This document shows positions 1 through 5,163 of a DNA stretch of 5,163 nucleotides, in pieces. Location: NCBI GenBank assembly GCA_023445955.1, contig JAEXJH010000084.1:1-5163 (forward strand). Direction: 5' to 3'. A model generated the notes under the pieces. The model saw only the letters and a program-made list of their open reading frames with translations, was not told where the DNA came from and searched no databases. The position numbers and the translations under genes were made by a program. This DNA is from Pseudomonadota bacterium. Its GTDB lineage: Bacteria > Pseudomonadota > Alphaproteobacteria > Caulobacterales > Caulobacteraceae. Positions within the stretch are counted from its first letter, which is position 1, and each line of letters starts with the position of its first letter.

Positions 1-2304
1 GCTATTGTCGCTGAAGCTGGTGCGCGGCGGCTCTTCGCCGGTCTGGGGCGGCTGGTTCTGCGCCTGTTGTTGGTTCTGGGCCTGGTCGTCCGGCTGCGGA
101 GCGCGGGCCGGGCCGTTGTTGCCGCCGCCGCCGCCCGGCGCGCGGTTCAGCAGCTCCGCGCCCGGGACGCTCGTGCCGTCCTGACGCTGACCGCCCAGCC
201 CCAGGCGTCCGCGCCAGCCGCCCGGAGGCGGGGGCGGGGCCTTGCCGATCTGGCGCGAGAAGTTCAGGCCCCAGCGGATCTGCTCGCTCTCGCGCTTTGC
301 GAAGTTGACCGGGCGGCTGTCGATGCGGGTCAGATTGCCGTCGGCGTCTCGGGTGAAGCGGTCGGCGAAGGCCGCCTCGACCGCCGCCGTCGCGGCGGGG
401 AAGCCGGCCACCGGGTTGTCGATGCGGATGCGAGTGTAGTTGGCGGTCAGGGACAGGCCCTGGATCTTCTCGGGCTTGAAGCTGGCGCCCAACTTGAGGA
501 CGTTGCGTTCCTCGGCCTTGAGGTTGGCGTTGCCGCCGCTGACGCGGATGACGTCGACGGTCTGGCCGGTCACGTAGTCGAAGACCCGCGCGTCGGGGGT
601 GGTGACCAGCGGATTGCCCAGCTGGGCGATGCTCGGGGCGTTCTCCTGGCGAGTCATCGAGACGATGAAGCTGACCGGCTTGACCGGCGACCAGTTGAAG
701 CCGCCGCCGATCGTGGTCAGGGTCCCGAAGTCCGACACCTGGCGGGCGGCCAGGTTCAGGTTGGCCGACAGGTCGCCGAGCCCGGCTCGCACGCCCTTGC
801 GGCGGCTGGTCAGCGGCAGGTCGAAGCTGATCTGGGTGTTGATGTCGCCGCGCGACTGGTCGCTGTCGCTCTCGACGCCATTGCGGAAGGACTTGGCGTT
901 CAGTTTCGTGCCGGTCGCGCCCAGCTTGAAGGTGGTCGAGAGATCCCCGGCCCTGAACTTGAACAGCGAGCGGTTGGCGACGAACTGCAGGTCGGCCGTG
1001 TCGCTGGTCGAGCGGGCGTTGTCCCGGGTCGTGGTCAGGCCCGACAGGGGCGCGAACGGGTTCAGCGTCGGATCCAAGGCGCTGAGCCGCGTCTGGACGC
1101 CGGTCAGGTCGACTCCACGATCCGTCTCGGTCTTGGTGATCGCGTGGTCGTAATTGCCGGTCAGCGACAGGCGCAGGTCTTCCGTGTCCTTGGTCAGGGT
1201 GAAGCCGGCATGGCCCGCGAGGTTGCGGTTGGTCTGCTCCAGCGGGGCCAGCTCGCCCAGATAGCGATACAGCGCCACGGGCTGGCTGAACGGCGAGAAC
1301 GGGTCGCCGCCCGGGATCACCAGCCGCGCCCGCGCCGGACCCAGCAGCGAATTGCTGCGCGAGGCGGTGAGGCCCAGGTTCAGCGTCGCCGAGACGTTGT
1401 CGAGGATGTAGCGGTTGGTGACGCTGTTGATCGTCAGCTGGGTGTTCTGCGGCAGCAGGGTGCGGGTGTCGGAAAGGTCGCTGGTGTTGGCGACGCCGGG
1501 CGTGAAGGCCGACACGGCAGGACGCCCACCGGCCGCCGACACCGGGACGCCGGCCACCGCGACCGGCAGCAGCGGATCGATCTGGTTCGCGCCGGGCAGG
1601 GCGGGGCCGATATTGCCGACCAGGTCGTAGAGGCCGTTGTCGTTGCGGCTGATCAGGTCGCGGTCGCTCTCCAGCAGCCGGTCGCTGTTCTGGATCTTCA
1701 CGGCCAGGTTCGTGCGGCCTTGGCGATTGAGCTGCAGACGGCTGTAGTTGCCCATCTCGGACATCTGCCCGCCGGCCGTCGAGCCGCCGACCTGGCCCTC
1801 GACCGTGGCGGCGCGGAAGCGCTGGCGCAGCACGACGTTCACGACCTTCTGGTCGGCCGAGTAGCCGTACTTCAGGGCCACTTCCTCAGGCAGGATCTCC
1901 ACGCGCTGGATGGCCTCGGTCGGAATATCGCGGATCTCGCCCATGCCGGAGATGCGCCGGCCGTTCAGCAGCACCACCGGATCGCCGCCCAGGCCGCTGG
2001 TGGTCTGCGGCGTCAGTTCGCTCAGCAGGTCGGTGATCGACGACACGCCGAACGAGCGCACGTCGGCGGCGGTGAAGGTCTCTTCGGGCGGGATGTCGCC
2101 CATGACCGCGCCGTAGGGCTTGCCGCTGGCGGTGATGGTGACGGCCTCGACCTCGGTGTCGAGATCTTCGGGCGTGACGGGCTTTGGCGCCGCCGGCTTG
2201 GCGGCTTCGGCTTGAGGCGCAGAGACAGCAGGTTTCGTCGTCTGCGCATAGGCGGTGGTCGCGACACACCCCAGAACGCCGGCCAAGGCCAGTTTGCGGC
2301 TCAC
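1..2304 (-). CDS. TonB-dependent outer-membrane receptor (C-terminus cut by window edge)
   Basis: An open frame of 768 codons with no stop runs off the left edge, so the last barrel strands are missing. A signal peptide covers residues 1-20 (MSRK, hydrophobic core, AYA|Q cleavage), followed by an Ala/Pro/Lys-rich linker (22-46) and a possible TonB-box stretch (EVEAVTITA, 51-59). The plug domain (about 65-160) contains ITDLLSELTPQT (90-101), VVLLNGRRISG (110-120) and LPEEVALKYGYSADQKVVN (138-156). The beta-barrel follows, with the receptor-typical segments RQENAPSIAQLGNP (from 552) and NLKAEERN (594-601) and alternating strands such as LSLTANYTRIRI. By family, such proteins use TonB/ExbBD energy to import siderophores, vitamins or saccharides; the ligand cannot be read here. 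A Pro/Gly/Gln-rich insert lies at about 689-760. I chose the GTG start at 2304; the adjacent in-frame TTG at 2307 is equally possible. The gene follows the GH15 gene on the same strand. The class is very secure, the substrate unknown. Confidence 0.95.
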   Translation of the reverse strand, partial: MSRKLALAGVLGCVATTAYAQTTKPAVSAPQAEAAKPAAPKPVTPEDLDTEVEAVTITASGKPYGAVMGDIPPEETFTAADVRSFGVSSITDLLSELTPQTTSGLGGDPVVLLNGRRISGMGEIRDIPTEAIQRVEILPEEVALKYGYSADQKVVNVVLRQRFRAATVEGQVGGSTAGGQMSEMGNYSRLQLNRQGRTNLAVKIQNSDRLLESDRDLISRNDNGLYDLVGNIGPALPGANQIDPLLPVAVAGVPVSAAGGRPAVSAFTPGVANTSDLSDTRTLLPQNTQLTINSVTNRYILDNVSATLNLGLTASRSNSLLGPARARLVIPGGDPFSPFSQPVALYRYLGELAPLEQTNRNLAGHAGFTLTKDTEDLRLSLTGNYDHAITKTETDRGVDLTGVQTRLSALDPTLNPFAPLSGLTTTRDNARSTSDTADLQFVANRSLFKFRAGDLSTTFKLGATGTKLNAKSFRNGVESDSDQSRGDINTQISFDLPLTSRRKGVRAGLGDLSANLNLAARQVSDFGTLTTIGGGFNWSPVKPVSFIVSMTRQENAPSIAQLGNPLVTTPDARVFDYVTGQTVDVIRVSGGNANLKAEERNVLKLGASFKPEKIQGLSLTANYTRIRIDNPVAGFPAATAAVEAAFADRFTRDADGNLTRIDSRPVNFAKRESEQIRWGLNFSRQIGKAPPPPPGGWRGRLGLGGQRQDGTSVPGAELLNRAPGGGGGNNGPARAPQPDDQAQNQQQAQNQPPQTGEEPPRTSFSDNS
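43..240 (-). repeat. Low-complexity Pro/Gly/Gln-rich segment inside the receptor gene
   Basis: This part of the receptor gene encodes compositionally biased sequence: five prolines (residues 690-694), five glycines (724-728) and a Gln/Asn/Ala stretch (741-751) in which QAQNQ occurs twice, six residues apart. At DNA level, positions 52-66 and 70-84 match at 13 of 15 bases with an 18-bp period, which suggests a small tandem duplication. The preceding strand (RWGLNFSRQIG) is ordinary barrel sequence, so the segment looks like a long flexible loop or turn within the barrel. The frame stays open throughout, so it is not a frameshift artefact. Confidence 0.75.
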
Positions 2305-2311
2305 CAAAGAG

Positions 2312-2318
2312 CTTCTCC
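2312..2318 (-). promoter_or_regulatory. Ribosome binding site of the TonB-dependent receptor
   Basis: GGAGAAG on the minus strand is a good Shine-Dalgarno match. The GGAG core lies 7 nt before a TTG (2307-2305) and 10 nt before a GTG (2304-2302), which are adjacent in-frame codons. No in-frame ATG occurs between here and the end of the GH15 gene, so initiation must use one of these two. Both give the same signal peptide, differing by one N-terminal residue. Confidence 0.7.
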
Positions 2319-2399
2319 GATATTCGAGCGTCCCAGCGTCGCAGTTGCCCGCGAGATGTGACGCGAGGATTTCAGAATTTTCCCGCGCCGCAACATCGC

Positions 2400-2412
2400 A
2401 GACCGAAGGTCT
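2400..2412 (-). terminator. Small hairpin just after the GH15 stop codon (weak terminator candidate)
   Basis: Read on the minus strand, AGACC-TTC-GGTCT forms a perfect 5-bp stem with a 3-nt loop, 7 nt downstream of the TAG stop of the GH15 gene. No T-run follows, so intrinsic termination would be inefficient. It could equally be a chance inverted repeat or an mRNA 3'-end structure. The rest of the 112-bp gap between the two minus-strand genes (2308-2419) holds an AT-richer patch (GAAAATTCTGAAAT on the minus strand) that might belong to a receptor promoter, but no convincing -35/-10 pair was found. Confidence 0.2.
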
Positions 2413-2419
2413 TCGAGGT

Positions 2420-4231
2420 CTAGCGCACCGACGTCCAGGGGCGGCTCAGCAGCACCGCGCAATTGATCAGGCCGACCAGCGAATAGGTCTGGGGATAGTT
2501 GCCCCACAGCTCGCCGTCCGCGAAGCCGATGTCCTCGGAAAGCAGGCCCGCGCCCGTGCGGCGCGACAGCATGTCCTCGAACAGCGCCCGCGCCTCGTCC
2601 GAACGGCCCGACAGGTGCAGCGCCTCGATCAGCCAGAAGGTGCAGATGTTGAACGCCGTCTGCGGCGAGCCGAAGTCGTCCGGGATGGCGTAGCGGAGCA
2701 GATAGGCCCCGCGCCGCAGGCCGTCTTCGACCGCCGCCAGGGTGGCGACGTTGCGCGGGTCCTCCGGTTTGTGGAAACGCAGGTCGACGAGCTGAAGGAG
2801 TGAGGCGTCCAGCTCGTCGCCCTCGAAGGTGGCGGCGAAGCGGCCCAGCGTGTCGTTCCAGGCGCGGTCCTCAATGACCTTGCGCACCTGAGCGGCGCGG
2901 CCGTTCCACAGGGCGGCCTTCTCGGTCAGGCCCAGCTTCTCGGCGGCGTTGCCCAGCCGGTCGCAGGCGGCCCAGCACATGGCCGAGGAGTAGGTGTGGA
3001 CATTGGCCCGGCCGCGGAACTCCCACAGGCTGGCGTCGGGCTGGTCGTGCAGCTGGAAGGCGCGCTCGCCCACCGGCTCCAGGGCCTCGAAGTCCTCGAC
3101 CGTGGCCGGGCGCAGCAGGCGCTCGTCGAAGAAGGCCTGGACGGTCGACAGGATGATCTGGCCGTAGACATCGTTCTGGATGTGCTCGAAGGCTTGGTTG
3201 CCCACGCGCACCGGTCCCATGCCGCGATAGCCGGGCAGGTCGGGGGCGAACCGCTCGGTCAGTACCTCCTCGAACCCGACGCCGAACAGCGGCTGGATGT
3301 GACCGCCGCCGGCCCGGTCGACGATATTGCGCAGGTAGCCGAGATAGTTCTCCAGGATATCGACCGCACCCAGGCGGTTGAGGGCCTGGACCACGTAGTA
3401 GGCGTCGCGCAGCCAGCAGTAGCGGTAGTCCCAGTTGCGGCCGCTGTTGGCGTGCTCGGGGATCGAGGTGGTCAGGGCCGCGACGATGGCGCCCGTCTCC
3501 TCGTGCATGCAAAGCTTCAGGGTGATGGCGGCGCGGATCACCGCCGTCTGCCATTCCAGCGGCACGGCCAGGCCGCGCACCCACTGCTTCCAGTAATGGT
3601 CGGTCTCGCGCAGCATCCGCTCGCACGTCGCGCCGATATTGGCGTCGAAGCCTTCGTCCGCGCCCAGGAACATGGCGATCGGCCGTTCGAGGCGGAACGT
3701 GCGCTCTTCCAGGATGTGCGAGACCGGCATGTCGGTGGTCAGCCGCAGCGTCATGTCCGAACACAGGTAGCGGATGTGGTTCGAGCCCGAGGTGTGGTCG
3801 GCGACCTTGGCGCCCCAGTCGGCGGTCGGCTTGAGGCGCACGGTGATGCGGGCCACGCCGACGATCGGCCGGATCAGGCGAATGAAGGCTGTCGGGCGGA
3901 AGGTGCGGCCGAACTGCAGGTAGCGCGGCGCGAAGTCCAGGATCTCGAACCGCGCGCCGTCCTCGTCGGCGATCTCGGTGCGCAGGATCGGGGTGTTGCG
4001 CAGATAGCCCTGGCGGGTCTCGGCCCGGCGGTCGACCAGGACGTCCCAGACACCCTTGGCCGCGTCGCCCTCGATGTCAGCGTTGTCGAGCAGCGCGCTG
4101 AACACCGGATCGGAATCCACGCGCGGCGCGCAGCCCCACACGAAGCGGCCGTCGGTGTCGATCAGCGCGCTGACGGCGCAGTTGCCGATCGGATAGAGGT
4201 CGAGAGTCTTCTGGTGCAAAGCTTTACCCAT
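2420..4231 (-). CDS. Glycoside hydrolase family 15 protein (glucoamylase/trehalase-like), cytoplasmic
   Basis: This complete 603-residue protein has the usual length for bacterial GH15 enzymes. An N-terminal beta-sandwich domain (about 10-215) opens with YPIGNCAVSALIDTDGRFVW and PRVDSDPVFSALL. It is followed by the (alpha/alpha)6-barrel catalytic domain (about 225-600). Signature segments are NWDYRYCWLRDA (266-277; R275-D276 matches the substrate-binding Arg-Asp of glucoamylases), SLWEFRG (E404, proposed general acid) and LLSED (E566, proposed general base, comparable to the SEQ glutamate of fungal glucoamylase). All appear intact, so the enzyme is probably active. It should invert alpha-glucosidic bonds and release beta-glucose. 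Family members act on maltodextrins, isomalto-oligosaccharides or trehalose, and the sequence does not show which. There is no signal peptide, so a cytoplasmic location is inferred. The ATG at 4231 is the only plausible start; its ribosome binding site is weak (AAAGG only 2 nt away). A stress-type promoter may lie upstream, and the receptor gene follows in the same direction. Confidence 0.95.
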   Translation of the reverse strand: MGKALHQKTLDLYPIGNCAVSALIDTDGRFVWGCAPRVDSDPVFSALLDNADIEGDAAKGVWDVLVDRRAETRQGYLRNTPILRTEIADEDGARFEILDFAPRYLQFGRTFRPTAFIRLIRPIVGVARITVRLKPTADWGAKVADHTSGSNHIRYLCSDMTLRLTTDMPVSHILEERTFRLERPIAMFLGADEGFDANIGATCERMLRETDHYWKQWVRGLAVPLEWQTAVIRAAITLKLCMHEETGAIVAALTTSIPEHANSGRNWDYRYCWLRDAYYVVQALNRLGAVDILENYLGYLRNIVDRAGGGHIQPLFGVGFEEVLTERFAPDLPGYRGMGPVRVGNQAFEHIQNDVYGQIILSTVQAFFDERLLRPATVEDFEALEPVGERAFQLHDQPDASLWEFRGRANVHTYSSAMCWAACDRLGNAAEKLGLTEKAALWNGRAAQVRKVIEDRAWNDTLGRFAATFEGDELDASLLQLVDLRFHKPEDPRNVATLAAVEDGLRRGAYLLRYAIPDDFGSPQTAFNICTFWLIEALHLSGRSDEARALFEDMLSRRTGAGLLSEDIGFADGELWGNYPQTYSLVGLINCAVLLSRPWTSVR

Positions 4232-4274
4232 CGCCTTTGTCGCCTGGTTTTGTGGCGGTCCCCGTTTTGAGTGA

Positions 4275-4300
4275 AACCGACGGTGTGGCTTGCGGGTTCC
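4275..4300 (-). promoter_or_regulatory. Candidate EcfG/SigT-type promoter of the GH15 gene
   Basis: On the minus strand, GGAAC (4300-4296) is followed after exactly 17 nt by GGTT (4278-4275). The published consensus for the alphaproteobacterial general stress sigma factor (EcfG; SigT in Caulobacter) is GGAAC-N16-17-CGTT, so the -35 is perfect and the -10 matches at three of four bases. The -10 lies about 43 nt before the GH15 ATG, which leaves a normal 5' leader. The position is seen directly; function is inference. Confidence 0.35.
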
Positions 4301-4301
4301 T

Positions 4302-4321
4302 GTTGTCGGAAAACGTTGTCG
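4302..4321 (+). repeat. Short direct repeat GTTGTCG x2 in the divergent intergenic region
   Basis: GTTGTCG occurs at 4302-4308 and 4315-4321, with starts 13 bp apart, just upstream (from the GH15 side) of the candidate GGAAC element. Such spacing can mark a regulator site, but the repeats are short, not on a 10-11 bp helical period, and the element is unassigned. Confidence 0.2.
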
Positions 4322-4359
4322 AGACAGGCCTGGAAGGCTCGCCTTTCACGCTACTTTCG

Positions 4360-4365
4360 TTGACG
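4360..4365 (+). promoter_or_regulatory. TTGACG, possible -35 element of the L,D-transpeptidase gene
   Basis: TTGACG matches the -35 hexamer favoured by the housekeeping sigma factor of Caulobacter-type bacteria and faces the transpeptidase gene about 77 bp before its start. No good -10 is seen at the proper spacing: the expected area reads CCATCTGG, and a GC-rich palindrome (GGGCCGGCCC, 4370-4379) fills the spacer. It is therefore a weak candidate. Confidence 0.2.
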
Positions 4366-4399
4366 CGGAGGGCCGGCCCCGGCCATCTGGAAACCTTAA

Positions 4400-4414
4400 C
4401 GCGGCTTTGCCGCG
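4400..4414 (+). other. GC-rich hairpin in the probable 5' leader of the L,D-transpeptidase gene
   Basis: CGCGGC-TTT-GCCGCG is a perfect 6-bp inverted repeat with a 3-nt loop, ending 27 nt before the chosen ATG at 4442. If transcription starts upstream it would fold in the leader RNA. With no T-run it is not a typical terminator. It may influence translation or be an operator, and nothing in the sequence decides between these. Confidence 0.3.
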
Positions 4415-4441
4415 CGTATGCGGGCGGGCTGTTCGACGGTG

Positions 4442-5163
4442 ATGCGAGTTTCGAAAACCTGCGGCGTCCTGGCGGCGGCGATGAGCTTGCTGTCCCTGGA
4501 GGCCGCGCAGGCCCAGTCGCAGCGCCCAGCCCTGGCCGGCGGCCGTCCGGTCCAGGCCGCGCCTCAGCAGGCCGCGCCGCTGGTCTACGCCCCGCGCCCG
4601 TCGCCGATCCAGCCGGACTACGCCAACGTCCAGCTGCGCCCGGACCAGATCGACCTGCTGCGGCAGGTGCTGAGCGATTCCTATCTGCACGGCTTCGAGC
4701 CGGGAGCCTTCGCGCCCGACCAGGCGCTGGCCCAGCTGAATTCGCGTGACGCCATGGCCCGCGTGGTGGGCCAGACCCAGTTGATCAGCCTGACCCTGGC
4801 CTACGCCAAGGCCGTGCGCTCGGGCCGCCTGCCGACCAGCGCCTTCATGAACGAGTGGGGCCTGCGTCCCGCGGCCTATGACCCGTCGCCGGAGTTCTAC
4901 GCCGCCGTCCAGCAGGACCGCCTGGCCGAGTGGCTGGGTACGCTGCCGCCGCCCTATACCGGCTACCAGACCCTGCAGAAGGGCCTGGTCACCTATCGCG
5001 ACATCGCCGCCAAGGGCGGGTGGCAGCCGCTGGCCGCCGGTCCGGACCTGAAGGAAGGCTCGACCGGTCCGCGGGTCGTGGCCCTGGAGGCGCGTCTGGC
5101 CGTCGAGGATCCGACCATCGCCGTCGACGCCGCGCCGATCTTCGACGCCGCCCTGACCCAGGC
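4442..5163 (+). CDS. YcbB-type L,D-transpeptidase (N-terminal part; catalytic domain beyond window)
   Basis: An open frame of 240 codons runs off the right edge. Residues 1-24 form a signal peptide (MRVSK, hydrophobic core, AQA|Q cleavage), followed by a Pro/Ala/Gln-rich linker (28-58). Residues about 65-200 resemble the L,D-transpeptidase scaffold domain of the YcbB/LdtD family: LTLAYAKAVRSGRL (117-130), LAEWLGTLPPPYTGYQTLQKGL (161-182) and TYRDIAAKGGWQPL (184-197). Residues about 203-240 (LKEGSTGPRVVALEARL) begin the peptidoglycan-binding module. By family, the missing C-terminal YkuD domain carries a catalytic cysteine that forms 3-3 peptidoglycan cross-links or attaches proteins to peptidoglycan in the periplasm. 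I chose ATG 4442 because it gives a compact signal peptide. In-frame GTG 4439 and ATG 4418 are alternatives, and no start has a strong Shine-Dalgarno. The gene is divergent from the GH15 gene. Whether the catalytic domain is intact cannot be seen. Confidence 0.88.
   Translation, partial: MRVSKTCGVLAAAMSLLSLEAAQAQSQRPALAGGRPVQAAPQQAAPLVYAPRPSPIQPDYANVQLRPDQIDLLRQVLSDSYLHGFEPGAFAPDQALAQLNSRDAMARVVGQTQLISLTLAYAKAVRSGRLPTSAFMNEWGLRPAAYDPSPEFYAAVQQDRLAEWLGTLPPPYTGYQTLQKGLVTYRDIAAKGGWQPLAAGPDLKEGSTGPRVVALEARLAVEDPTIAVDAAPIFDAALTQ

Noticed and set aside
2260..2304. Possible lipoprotein signal (VLGC at receptor residues 10-13)
   Set aside because: The residue before Gly is Leu rather than a typical lipobox residue, the hydrophobic stretch continues past the Cys, and a clean AYA|Q signal peptidase I site follows.
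2327..2340. Two AGCGTC copies upstream of the receptor start
   Set aside because: Six-base repeats of this composition are expected by chance in GC-rich DNA, and no promoter or regulator context supports a function.
67..2361. A 764-codon plus-strand open frame covering almost the whole receptor gene
   Set aside because: It is antisense to a convincing TonB-dependent receptor with signal peptide, plug and barrel motifs. The plus-strand translation is Arg/Ala/Gly/Val-rich without any recognisable domain, as expected from the complement of GC-biased codons.
2871..3764. A 297-codon minus-strand open frame inside the GH15 gene
   Set aside because: It is an alternate frame of the same strand with Arg/Pro/Gly-rich translation; the GH15 frame explains the region.
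2996..4270. A 424-codon plus-strand open frame opposite the GH15 gene
   Set aside because: Antisense shadow: low-complexity composition with no motifs, while the opposite strand encodes a full-length GH15 enzyme with intact catalytic segments.
4396..4410. TTAAC as part of a CtrA-type binding site (TTAA-N7-TTAA)
   Set aside because: Only one half-site is present; the position of the second half reads TTGC, matching two of four bases.
4237..4749. A 170-codon plus-strand open frame across the intergenic region into the L,D-transpeptidase
   Set aside because: It overlaps the transpeptidase in a different frame, and its C-terminal half is Pro/Ala/Gly/Arg-rich shadow sequence. The transpeptidase frame has a signal peptide and family motifs.

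Overview
This window is GC-rich chromosomal DNA with strongly G/C-biased third codon positions. It most likely comes from an alphaproteobacterium, probably Caulobacteraceae (Caulobacter, Phenylobacterium or Brevundimonas-like) or a related lineage. The assignment rests on codon bias, on the type of TonB-dependent receptor (LPEEVALKYGY plug motif) and on the YcbB-type L,D-transpeptidase. It was not tested by any search.

There are three real genes, two of them cut by the window edges. From right to left on the minus strand are a complete GH15 (glucoamylase/trehalase-like) glycoside hydrolase (4231 to 2420) and then, after a gap of about 115 bp, a TonB-dependent outer-membrane receptor (2304 to beyond position 1; 768 codons visible, C-terminus missing). 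On the plus strand, divergent from the GH15 gene, a secreted YcbB-type L,D-transpeptidase starts at about 4442 and runs off the right edge (240 codons visible; the catalytic YkuD domain lies outside). No RNA genes, mobile elements, CRISPR arrays or origins were seen.

The GH15 enzyme lacks a signal peptide and should act in the cytoplasm on an alpha-glucoside such as trehalose or a short maltodextrin or isomalto-oligosaccharide. The receptor would import an unidentified ligand across the outer membrane. The two are collinear, so a shared carbohydrate role is possible but unproven. The transpeptidase belongs to cell-wall remodelling.

The roughly 210-bp divergent intergenic region holds the most interesting regulatory candidate. 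It is a GGAAC-N17-GGTT element facing the GH15 gene that resembles promoters of the EcfG/SigT general stress sigma factor of Alphaproteobacteria. I found no clear undescribed multi-gene system. The other points worth a second look are the Pro/Gly/Gln-rich insert in the receptor barrel and its unusual plug motif.
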